A stretch of DNA of 64,000 nt from DATLLN01 sp963809205 (GTDB lineage: Bacteria > Actinomycetota > Thermoleophilia > Gaiellales > JAICJC01): positions 310,001 through 374,000 of the forward strand of contig CAWEIS010000028.1 of NCBI GenBank assembly GCA_963809205.1. Direction: 5' to 3'. Positions 46,149 to 53,621 of the stretch are shown one piece after another. Below the pieces are notes generated by a model. It saw only the letters and a list, made by a program, of their open reading frames with translations. It ran no database searches and was not told the origin of the DNA. Numbering within the stretch: the first letter of the stretch is position 1; each line of letters begins with the position of its first letter. The position numbers were made by a program, and so were the translations under genes.

Positions 46149-46159
46149 TTGTCGGACAA
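46149..46159. promoter_or_regulatory. TTGTCNGACAA inverted repeat, copy 1
   Basis: TTGTCGGACAA fits the TNGTNNNACNA consensus of FadR-type GntR operators. It sits between gntR and the divergent gene at 46191. A second copy is at 46930-46940. Confidence 0.65.
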
Positions 46160-46171
46160 ACTTCGCGCGGC

Positions 46172-46183
46172 GAGTGTACACTC
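46172..46183. promoter_or_regulatory. GAGTGTACACTC palindrome with embedded -10
   Basis: A perfect 12-base palindrome holding GTGTACAC, which fits the HutC-type consensus GTNTANAC expected for a UTRA GntR protein. It also holds TACACT (46178-46183), a TANNNT -10 placed 7 bases before the GTG start at 46191. Binding here would block that promoter. Confidence 0.68.
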
Positions 46184-46190
46184 TTCATCC

Positions 46191-46871
46191 GTGGAGTTCA
46201 TCTTCATGCTCACCCGCGACGACCGGACGCTTCCCGACGCGCAGTCCATCTGGGAGGACGTCGCCTCGGTGGGCGTCACCCACGTCGGCTGCAAGGACGT
46301 CGGGCTGCCCGAGCCCCAGCTTGCCTCGTTCCTGTCCGCGGTGCGCGCCGCCGGCCACACGACGTACCTCGAGGTGGTCTCGGAGACGCCTGAGGACGAG
46401 CTGCGATCGGCCGAGGTCGCACTCCGCGTTGCGCCGGAGTACCTGATCGGCGGGACGCAGGTCGAGCCGGTCATGCAGCTGATCGCCGGAAGCGGCATGA
46501 AGTACTTCCCCTACGTCGGCCGGATCGTCGGCCATCCCTGTCTGCTACGGGGATCGATCGACGAGATCTGCGAGGACGCCCGGCGCGTCGAGCAACAGGC
46601 CGCGGACGGAATCAACCTGCTGGCCTATCGTTACGACGGCGACGTCCGGGCGCTGGTCGAAGCGGTCTCCAACGCCACCCGGCTGCCGCTGATCTGCGCC
46701 GGCTCGGTCGATTCGACGCAGCGCATCGCCGAGCTCGCAGAGCTCGGAGTCTGGGCGTTCACGGTTGGCACCGCGGCGCTCGACGGGCGCTTCGTCGAGG
46801 GCGGGTCGCTGTCCGACCAGCTGGGAGCGATCCTCGACGCCGCGGCCGCGCACTCCACCGCCGCCAACTGA
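46191..46871 (+). CDS. TIM-barrel protein of unknown function
   Basis: 226 residues from GTG 46191. EFIFMLTRDDRTLPDA, THVGCKDVGLPEPQL, YLIGGTQVEPVMQLIAGSGM and LICAGSVDSTQRIAELAELGV give a (beta/alpha)8 pattern with Gly-rich phosphate-binding ends, close to HisA/TrpF-like barrels. Similar proteins are sometimes labelled 4-hydroxythreonine-4-phosphate dehydrogenase, but I see no support for that reaction. Likely leaderless; under the GntR palindromes. Confidence 0.7.
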   Translation: MEFIFMLTRDDRTLPDAQSIWEDVASVGVTHVGCKDVGLPEPQLASFLSAVRAAGHTTYLEVVSETPEDELRSAEVALRVAPEYLIGGTQVEPVMQLIAGSGMKYFPYVGRIVGHPCLLRGSIDEICEDARRVEQQAADGINLLAYRYDGDVRALVEAVSNATRLPLICAGSVDSTQRIAELAELGVWAFTVGTAALDGRFVEGGSLSDQLGAILDAAAAHSTAAN

Positions 46872-46927
46872 TCCGGCGCACTTGACGGGCGGGGTGCCGC
46901 TCGTCATACTCGCGCGCAGTCGTGCAA

Positions 46928-46942
46928 CTTTGTCCGACAAAG
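46928..46942. promoter_or_regulatory. TTGTCNGACAA inverted repeat, copy 2
   Basis: CTTTGTCCGACAAAG is a perfect odd-length palindrome with the same core as copy 1 at 46149. It lies 99 bases upstream of the gene at 47041. The shared core suggests one regulator controls both promoters. Confidence 0.68.
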
Positions 46943-47040
46943 ACAGTGGTCAGGCACATGTCGGTGACTCCGACCCTTGTGCCTCCCGCCGCATGGTGCC
47001 AGACTCGCTGCCCCATCGCCATTGACCAAGGGGGCACACA

Positions 47041-47505
47041 ATGACCGACGTGGAACTGCGGATCCGGGACGACCTGGCGACGCTCGCCCGATCCGACCGT
47101 GGCCGCGACCTGCTCCAGCTTTCGCTGCGGGGCATCGGGGAGAGCGACCGGGGACTGACGGCGGGCTGCTGGACGGATGGCGGGATCGCGGGGTGCCTGT
47201 TCCAGCACGCCTACTGGCAGGGCGTCCGCGAGGGCGTCTTCGCCGACCGCGGCCGGCCCGGTGACTGGATCGGCGGGTTCGTCGGCTCCGGTGACTACGG
47301 CATCGTGATCCGCACCATCGACTCGTTCGACCGGCTCGCAAAGGCGAAGCACGCCGACGTCACCCGTCGGCGGCTGCTGCCCGACCGGGCCGTGATCAGG
47401 CAGAACGAGTGGCGGGCGGTCGTCGAGCGGATGCTCGTCGAGACGCTCGCCGAAACGCAGACGTCGGAGGAGGTCGTCCGAGAGGAGGTGCCCGCCACCG
47501 TCTAG
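47041..47505 (+). CDS. Unknown BMC-locus protein, paralog 2
   Basis: 154 residues, intact. Shares RDLLQLSLRGIGESDRGLTA, GCWTDGGIAGCLFQHAYW and QGVREG with the gene at 44979. Compact alpha/beta look with two Cys. No family recognised. It follows the TTGTCCGACAA operator and precedes the permease, so it is part of the regulated unit. Confidence 0.78.
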   Translation: MTDVELRIRDDLATLARSDRGRDLLQLSLRGIGESDRGLTAGCWTDGGIAGCLFQHAYWQGVREGVFADRGRPGDWIGGFVGSGDYGIVIRTIDSFDRLAKAKHADVTRRRLLPDRAVIRQNEWRAVVERMLVETLAETQTSEEVVREEVPATV

Positions 47506-47560
47506 CCCAACGTTCGGTCTCAACGCCATCTTCGTCCCAGAAAAACACGAAGGAGGAACC

Positions 47561-49136
47561 GTGGAAGGATCTGGGCATCATCCTCCGATGGAGAGCCACG
47601 AGGGGATGCTTCCGGTAGTCGAGAGCGTCGACGTGTCGCAGCGGGATGACGTGTCACTCCTGCATGGCGGCGCTGTCGGGCTGTGGGGCGTGCTGTTCCT
47701 GTGCGTGACGGGCGCAGCACCGATCTCGGCGATGCTGTTCAACACGCCGATCTCCGTCGGCTACGGCAACGGCGTCGGAACTCCCGCCGGCTTCATGTTC
47801 GCAACCGTCATCCTCACCATCTTCTCCGTCGGCTACGTCGCGATGGCGCGCAAGGTGACCGCCGCCGGAGGGTTCTACAGCTTCATCAGCCACGGCCTCG
47901 GCCGTGAGCTCGGCATGGCGGCAGGCCTCGCAATGGTCGTCGCCTATTCCGTGTTCGAGGCGTCGCTCTGCGGCGGCTTCGCATACTTCGCGTGCGCCAA
48001 GCTCGAGCAGTATGGATACACGGTTTCGTGGTACTGGCCGGCGCTGTTCATGGTCGCACTGATCGGGATCCTCGCGTTCTTCGACGTCAAGATCTCGGCG
48101 CGCGTTCTCGGCGTCGCCCTGATCGGCGAGGTGCTTGTCCTGACGATCTTCGACGTCCTGGTCTTCGGCCAGGGCGGCGAGAACATCCAGATGGCGGCCC
48201 TCAACCCGGTCAACGCGTTCAAGAACCTGCCCGCCGGCAGCCTCGGCGGCACCGACATCGCCGCCGGCGCGTGGGCGGTCGGCGTGTTCTTCGCCTTCTG
48301 GTCGTGGGTCGGCTTCGAGATGGCGCCGAACTACGGCGAGGAGTCCCGCGATCCCAAGCGGATCGTCCCCCGGGCCATGTACGTCTCTGTGGTCGGCCTG
48401 GGAATCTTCTACACCATCACCTCCTGGGCCGCGCTCTCCGGCTACGCCTCGACGGCCGCCGCCGCCGTGCAGGCCCAGACCGATCCGGCGGGGTTCTTCC
48501 TCGATCCCGGCGCAGCAGTTCGGGAACGAGTTGCTGCGGAGCTTCATGAGCTACCTGATCATCACCGGGGCGTTCGCCTGCGGCATGGCCTTCCACAACA
48601 CGACCGCGCGCTACTTCTACTCGCTCGGCCGTGAGAAGGTGCTGCCGTCGGCGCTCGGCCGGACGCACGTCCGGTACCGCAGCCCGCACATCGCGAGCAC
48701 CACGCAGAGCGTGATCTGCGCGCTGATCGTGCTCGCGTTCGCCGTGTTCGCCGACGGCGCGGGCGACGACACGACCACCATCGCCTACGTCCAGCTCTAC
48801 GGGCTGATGGCGTTCATGGGCGTCGTGCTGATCCTGTTCATCCAGGCGCTGGTCTCGGTGGCCATCTGGAACTACTTCCGGCAACACCACCCGAGCGAGC
48901 ACCGCATGTGGAACCACACGATCGCCCCGGCGATCTCGGTGATCGCGCAGCTGGCGGTGCTGGCGGTCGCGATCGACAAGATCGACTTCCTCGGCGCGGG
49001 GTACACCTACGCGTGGTACCTGGTGGCGATCGACGTGATCGTCTTCGTGGGAGGCATCGGCTATGCGATGTACCTCAAATCGAGTGACCGTGCCAAGTAC
49101 GAGACGATCGGAAGGATGATCAACGAGGGGCTGTAA
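47561..49136 (+). CDS. APC-superfamily amino-acid permease (one frame break)
   Basis: About 524 residues from GTG 47561 with an ideal AAGGAGG site. Twelve-segment APC transporter: GAAPISAMLFNTPISVGYGNG is the unwound first helix, and FEMAPNYGEESRDPKRIVPRA is the loop after helix 6. The frame changes near 48515 (DPGA to QQFGNELLRSFMSYL). It likely imports the amino-acid-like or amine substrate of the microcompartment pathway. Confidence 0.85.
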
Positions 49137-49160
49137 CGTCCGCTCGGAGATGCGTTGATG

Positions 49161-49188
49161 CGGAGGGGCGTCCCCGGACGCCCCTCCG
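49161..49188 (+). terminator. Rho-independent-like terminator after the permease
   Basis: A perfect 13-base stem: CGGAGGGGCGTCC (49161-49173) pairs with GGACGCCCCTCCG (49176-49188) around a 2-base loop, followed by a short GCGTTTT. It would end the permease transcript. Confidence 0.8.
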
Positions 49189-49208
49189 TGCGTTTTCAGG
49201 GAGGTGTC

Positions 49209-49979
49209 ATGGCGGGACGAGTTGCCGACAAGGTGTGCGTTGTCACCGGCGGCGCGAGTGGGATCGGGCTGGCGACGGCCCGCGCGCTGGCCGCGGAGGG
49301 CGGGCGTATTGCCGTCGCCGACATCGACGAGGCGGCCGCCGGACGGGCTGCCGGGGAGCTCGGGGACAGCGCCGCCGCGTTCGCCGTTGACGTCACCGAC
49401 GAGGCCTCGGTCGAGCGGCTGTACGCCGACGTCGTCGAGCGGTTCCGCCGGCTCGACGTCTGCCACAACAACGCCGGCATCCTGCTGCCCGGTGACACCG
49501 ACCCCGTGTCGACCACGCTCGACACCTGGAACCGGCTGATCGCCGTCAACCTGACCGGCGTGTTCCTGTGCATGCGCCACCAGATCCCCCACCTGCTGGC
49601 GTCCGGCGGCGGCTCGATCGTCAACACGGCGTCGTTCGTGGCGGTGATGGGCGCTGCGACGCCCCAGATCGCGTACTCGGCGAGCAAGGGCGGCGTGCTC
49701 TCGATGAGCCGCGAGGTGGCGGCGGTCTACGCCCGGCGGGGGATCCGCTGCAACGCGGTCTGCCCGGGCCCGGTCGACACCGGGATGGTCGGCACGTTCC
49801 TGACCGACGAGGCCGAGTGGCAGCGGCGCGCGGTGCACCTCCCGGACGGCCGGTTCGGCAGGCCGGAGGAGATCGCGCAGGCCGTGGTCTACCTCGCGTC
49901 AGACGAATCCAGCTGGACGAACGGGACGGCGTTCATGGTCGACGGCGGCATCAGCGCGACGTACACGACGGCGCTTTAG
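49209..49979 (+). CDS. Short-chain dehydrogenase/reductase
   Basis: 256 residues from ATG 49209. NAD(P)-binding VVTGGASGIGLATARAL, the HNNAG block, catalytic YSASK (Tyr-x3-Lys) and VCPGPVDTGM identify a classical SDR. It follows the terminator but is on the same strand with an AGGGAGGTGT site, so it may be a separate unit. An alcohol/aldehyde or keto substrate is plausible. Confidence 0.88.
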   Translation: MAGRVADKVCVVTGGASGIGLATARALAAEGGRIAVADIDEAAAGRAAGELGDSAAAFAVDVTDEASVERLYADVVERFRRLDVCHNNAGILLPGDTDPVSTTLDTWNRLIAVNLTGVFLCMRHQIPHLLASGGGSIVNTASFVAVMGAATPQIAYSASKGGVLSMSREVAAVYARRGIRCNAVCPGPVDTGMVGTFLTDEAEWQRRAVHLPDGRFGRPEEIAQAVVYLASDESSWTNGTAFMVDGGISATYTTAL

Positions 49980-50008
49980 GGGCGGCGTGTGGGCGATACT
50001 GCCCGCGG

Positions 50009-51187
50009 ATGACCCTCGCCGAACTCGCCATCACCGCCGGTCTACTGGCGGCGCTCGGCCTGATCGCGAACCGCTTCGGCATCTCGGCTATCCCCGCCTA
50101 TCTGCTGGCCGGCATCCTGCTCGGACCGAACGAGCCGACCGAGATCGTGCTGATCAAGGAGTCGGACGTGACGACGTTCGTATCCGAGCTGGGGATCATC
50201 TTCCTGCTGTTCTTTCTCGGCCTCGAGTTTAGCGTCGGGCGGCTGATGCGCAGCAGTCGCCACAGCATCGTCGGCGGCACGATCGACCTGGTGATCAACT
50301 GGGCGATGGGGCTGATCGTCGGCGTCGCCGTGTTCGGCCCGGGCCTGGCCGCGTTCGTGGTCGCCGCGAGCATCCATGTGTCGTCGAGCGCGATCGCGGT
50401 CAAGGGGCTGATCGACATGCACCGGCTGGGCGACGACGAGACCGACCTGGTGCTCGCGATCCTCGTGTTCGAGGACGTCGTCATCGCGTTCATCCTCGGC
50501 GTCGTCGCCTCGGGCGGCGGCAGCGTCGGCACGACCGCCGGCGTAGCGCTGACGGTGGCCGCGTTCGTCGGCACCTCGCTCGTGGTCGCCCAGAAGCTCG
50601 CGGGGCGGATCGACCGGTTGATGCAGCGGCTCAACACGGAGGTGATGCTGCTGGCGGTGCTGGCGTTCCTGGCAGGGATGGCGGCGGTCGCCGAGCACCT
50701 GTCGCTGTCGGAGGCGGTGGGCGCGCTGATGGCGGGCGTGGTGCTCTCCGAGACGTCGATGCGTCCGGAGATCGAGGAGCGGTTCCTGTCCTTCCGCGAC
50801 GTGTTCGCCGCGCTGTTCTTCTTCGCGTTCGGCCTGTCGATCGACCTGTCCGTGCTGGGGTCGGTCGGGTGGCTGCTGCTCGGCGCGGTCGCGGTCGGCG
50901 TGTTCGGCAAGCTGGCGACCGGGCTGGTCGCGGCCGACCGCACCGGCTTCACCCGCCGGCAGGGCCTGAACGTCGGCTGCGCGCTGATCGCACACGGCGA
51001 GTTCACGATCATCATCGCCGGCCTGGCGGCCGCGAACACCGACCTGTCGGTGGCGACGAGGGACGACATCACGGCCTTCGCCGGGGTGTACGTGCTGTTC
51101 ACTGCGTTCATCGGCATCGTGCTGATGAAAGAATCCAAGCGTCTTGGGCGGCGCCTGTTCGCCGTCGATGGAGGTGCGACGACGTGA
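50009..51187 (+). CDS. CPA2-type K+/H+ antiporter (KhtU-like)
   Basis: 392 residues, about 12 transmembrane segments. AYLLAGILLGPNEPTEI, FLLFFLGLEFSVGRL, the conserved LVFEDVVIAFILG (Asp of the transport site) and ALIAHGEFTIIIAGL fit CPA2 antiporters. It lacks a C-terminal RCK domain; that role is supplied by the next gene, coupled by GTGA. Exports K+ in exchange for protons. Confidence 0.88.
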   Translation: MTLAELAITAGLLAALGLIANRFGISAIPAYLLAGILLGPNEPTEIVLIKESDVTTFVSELGIIFLLFFLGLEFSVGRLMRSSRHSIVGGTIDLVINWAMGLIVGVAVFGPGLAAFVVAASIHVSSSAIAVKGLIDMHRLGDDETDLVLAILVFEDVVIAFILGVVASGGGSVGTTAGVALTVAAFVGTSLVVAQKLAGRIDRLMQRLNTEVMLLAVLAFLAGMAAVAEHLSLSEAVGALMAGVVLSETSMRPEIEERFLSFRDVFAALFFFAFGLSIDLSVLGSVGWLLLGAVAVGVFGKLATGLVAADRTGFTRRQGLNVGCALIAHGEFTIIIAGLAAANTDLSVATRDDITAFAGVYVLFTAFIGIVLMKESKRLGRRLFAVDGGATT

Positions 51188-51672
51188 CGATCGACCTGCG
51201 AGAGACCCGGCTGCCCGGGATCGGCATCCGCTACTCGTTCGTGACCGCGGACGGGACGTCGGTGGCCGTGATCCAGCACAACGACGGGCTCCGCGAGGTG
51301 TACGTGCGCGGCCGCCGCGACGACGAGCCGACCACCTTCCGCCTGCATGACGACGAGGCGCGGCAGGTCGGCGCGCTGCTCGGCGGCGCATACGAGCGCC
51401 CCCGGATCGTCGAGGATCTGGAGCTCGCGCTGGGCGAGCTGCAGATCGAGTGGATCCGGGTGCCGGACGACAGCCCGTCGATCGGCAAGACCCTGGCGGA
51501 GTGCGCCTTCCGCAGCCTGGCGAACATCACGGTGATCGCGATCCTGCGCGAGCCCGAGCCGATCAGCGGCGCGAGCCCGGACGACGTGATCCAGCTCGGC
51601 GACACGCTGGTCACCGTCGGCCGCGCCGGCGACTACCCCGCCTTCCGCCGGCTGCTCAGCGGCAAGGCGTAG
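51184..51672 (+). CDS. RCK_C-domain regulatory subunit (KhtT-like)
   Basis: 162 residues from GTG 51184. N-terminal ~70 residues (LPGIGIRYSFVTADGTSVAVI) are a small regulatory fold. The C-terminal TrkA_C/RCK_C domain is seen as IEWIRVPDDSPSIGKTLAEC and GDTLVTVGRAGDYPAFR. In Bacillus, KhtT gates KhtU and binds c-di-AMP. Two-gene operon with the antiporter. Its stop precedes the repeats at 51674. Confidence 0.85.
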   Translation: MTIDLRETRLPGIGIRYSFVTADGTSVAVIQHNDGLREVYVRGRRDDEPTTFRLHDDEARQVGALLGGAYERPRIVEDLELALGELQIEWIRVPDDSPSIGKTLAECAFRSLANITVIAILREPEPISGASPDDVIQLGDTLVTVGRAGDYPAFRRLLSGKA

Positions 51673-51673
51673 C

Positions 51674-51702
51674 GCAACAACGGGGTCAGACCTCTTTGTT
51701 GC
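51674..51702. repeat. GGGGTCAGACC palindrome, copy 4
   Basis: GCAACAA and TTGTTGC arms around CGGGGTCAGACCTC. It is the reverse orientation of the 22512 copy with two substitutions, starting two bases after the khtT-like stop. Probably a 3' hairpin between convergent genes. Confidence 0.72.
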
Positions 51703-51703
51703 A

Positions 51704-51794
51704 CCCTGGCGAGCCAGGCTCCGAGCCAGGCACCGGCGCGGACTGCCCGTCCCGCTCGCCGCCGCATCGACGTGCCAGGCACGGAGCCAGGCAC
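51704..51794. repeat. GCCAGGCAC-type repeats, relatives of the 5617 array
   Basis: Two copies (51704-51732 and 51772-51794) contain GAGCCAGGCAC preceded by GCCAGGCTCC or GCCAGGCACG. The second differs from the 5617 units at three of 23 positions (A for C at two, G for C at one). Inverted-repeat potential is retained. The spacing between copies holds no convincing gene. Confidence 0.7.
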
Positions 51795-51804
51795 GCAGTC
51801 GTTG

Positions 51805-52440
51805 TTACAGCCCAAGTGCCGTGCGGATCTCGACGAAGTCGTCGAACGGCTCGTAGGCGACGCCGCTGCGATCGAGGAACCTCGCGAGGCCGCGGCGGGC
51901 GAACACCCGCTGCGCGTCGAGCGCCGCGCAGCGGTCGGACCAGCCGTCGCCGACGTAGACCGTCGGCCGGTCGCCGTCCAGCGAGCGGACGACGGGCCGC
52001 TTGCACTCCTCGCCGCACTCGTCGCACGCGTCGCTCGAGCGGAACATCACCTCGCTGCCGTCGGGTCCGAACCGGACGTCGTGCGCCAGCAGCTCGAGGT
52101 GCCCGACACCCTCCCGCTCCAGCACCGGCCGGATCACCGACTCGAAGCCGCTGGAGACGACCACCACACGGTGGCCCTCGGCCTCAGCCGCGCACACGAA
52201 GTCTGCGAACCCGCGGCGCACACGGGCGCGGTCGACGGCCCAGGCGACGATCTCGTCGTGGTCGCCGCCGACCGGCTCGAACTCACGGCGGATGCACTCT
52301 CGCAGCGTGATCCGGCCCGCGCGCAGATCGATCTCGACCTGCTCGTAGACGCCAGGCGCCAGGCGCCGGCAGAGGTCGTCGAGTGTGTCCTGCTCGGTGA
52401 TCGTGCCGTCGAAATCGACGACGATCAGCAGCGGGGTCAT
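51805..52440 (-). CDS. HAD-superfamily phosphatase (MtnX/PSP-like)
   Basis: 211 residues from ATG 52440. HAD motif I is IVVDFDGTITEQD; VVVVSSGFESVI is motif II; VYVGDGWSDRCAAL is motif IV. A Cys-rich insert (ACDECGEECKRP) suggests a bound metal. It resembles MtnX-type phosphatases of the methionine-salvage or phosphoserine branch. The stop of its upstream neighbour overlaps the start (ATGA). Confidence 0.82.
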   Translation of the reverse strand: MTPLLIVVDFDGTITEQDTLDDLCRRLAPGVYEQVEIDLRAGRITLRECIRREFEPVGGDHDEIVAWAVDRARVRRGFADFVCAAEAEGHRVVVVSSGFESVIRPVLEREGVGHLELLAHDVRFGPDGSEVMFRSSDACDECGEECKRPVVRSLDGDRPTVYVGDGWSDRCAALDAQRVFARRGLARFLDRSGVAYEPFDDFVEIRTALGL

Positions 52441-52727
52441 CCGCCCCGGGAGCCGGCCCACTTGGAGACGTTGCGCGCATCCTGCCCGACCGCCATCAGC
52501 TGGTACAGCGGCTTCGGGCTCTTCAGCGTCTTGATCGTCTCCATCCTGCCGACCGAGATCCCGTGCCGCTGGCAGAACGTCAGCAGCGCCTGTCGGTCGG
52601 ACGAGAGCACGCGCCACACCTGCTCCTGCCGATGCCGGTCGAAGTCCGGGTACACACCGACGCTGCCCGCGATCGCCCGAGAGATCGCCTCGTTGTACTG
52701 CGCGCGGTAGTCGGTTTCCTCGGCCAT
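52437..52727 (-). CDS. Hypothetical 96-residue protein coupled to the HAD phosphatase
   Basis: MAEETDYRAQYNEAISRAIAGSVGVYPDFDRHRQEQVWRVL (read in parts), then CQRHGISVGRMETIKTLKSP. Helical with a HhH-like HGISVGRMETI stretch. No family recognised. First gene of a two-gene unit with the HAD phosphatase. Confidence 0.65.
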   Translation of the reverse strand: MAEETDYRAQYNEAISRAIAGSVGVYPDFDRHRQEQVWRVLSSDRQALLTFCQRHGISVGRMETIKTLKSPKPLYQLMAVGQDARNVSKWAGSRGG

Positions 52728-52757
52728 GAGATCACTGAGAAGTCTACTCTTCGCCTC

Positions 52758-53621
52758 ATGAACACACGGACATACGGCGCACAGAGCATGGTCGCTCCGC
52801 TTCGCGAAGTGCTGGTCAAACGGCCGGGCGAGGCGTTCGCGCACGCATTCGACGACCCCGCCCACGGGTACCTCCACGAGGTCGACCTGGCGGCGGCGCA
52901 GCGGGAACACGACGCGCTGTGCACGCTGCTCACCGACCTCGGCGCGACGGTACACGAGCTTGGCGAGGAGTACGACCCCGACCTGACCTACACGTTCGAC
53001 CCGGCCCTGGTCACCGACCGCGGCGTGCTGCCGCTCTACCCGGGCAAGCCGAACCGGGTCGGCGAGGAGCGCGTCATCGAGCGCTGGCTGAACGAGCGCG
53101 GCGTGCCGACCGTCGGCAGACTGGAGGGCGACGCCCGCGCCGAGGGCGGCGACACATTCTGGCTGGACGACCGCACCCTGGCCGTCGGCCGCACCCTGCG
53201 CACCAACCGCGCGGGCGTCGAGCAGCTGACGTCCATCCTTCAACCTGAAGTTGAGGTCGAGGTATACGATGTCCCGTTCTGGCGGGGTGCGGCGGAGCTG
53301 GTGCACCTGATGTCGGTGATCTCGCCGGTGGCCGACGACGCCGCGGTCGTCTTCATGCCGCTCCTCCCCTGCGGGCTGCACGAGGATCTGCTGGCCCGCG
53401 GCATCCGGCTGATCGAGGTGCCAGACGAGGAGTACCTGACGCTCGGCTGCAACGTGCTGGCCGTCAGCCCCGGCGTCGTCATCGCCGCCGAGGGCAACCC
53501 GATCACGCGCAAGCGGATGGAGCACGCGGGCTGCGAGGTGCACGTGTTCGCGGCAGGCGAGGTCGGCGTCAACGGCAGCGGCGGGCCGACGTGCCTGACC
53601 CGGCCGGTCATGCGCGGATGA
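52758..53621 (+). CDS. Arginine deiminase-superfamily amidinohydrolase (dimethylargininase-like)
   Basis: 287 residues. REVLVKRPGEAF, YTFDPALVTDRGVLPLY and RLEGDARAEGGDTFWLDD carry the substrate Asp/Arg contacts. GGPTCLTRPV holds the catalytic Cys. It resembles dimethylargininase (DDAH): methylated arginine to citrulline plus amine. Divergent from the HAD unit; ATGA overlap with the peptidase gene. Confidence 0.85.
   Translation: MNTRTYGAQSMVAPLREVLVKRPGEAFAHAFDDPAHGYLHEVDLAAAQREHDALCTLLTDLGATVHELGEEYDPDLTYTFDPALVTDRGVLPLYPGKPNRVGEERVIERWLNERGVPTVGRLEGDARAEGGDTFWLDDRTLAVGRTLRTNRAGVEQLTSILQPEVEVEVYDVPFWRGAAELVHLMSVISPVADDAAVVFMPLLPCGLHEDLLARGIRLIEVPDEEYLTLGCNVLAVSPGVVIAAEGNPITRKRMEHAGCEVHVFAAGEVGVNGSGGPTCLTRPVMRG

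Noticed and set aside
46136..46181. Upstream in-frame start for gntR near 46181
   Set aside because: It would put the operator palindromes inside the gene and lacks a ribosome site; GTG 46136 has one and starts the winged helix correctly.
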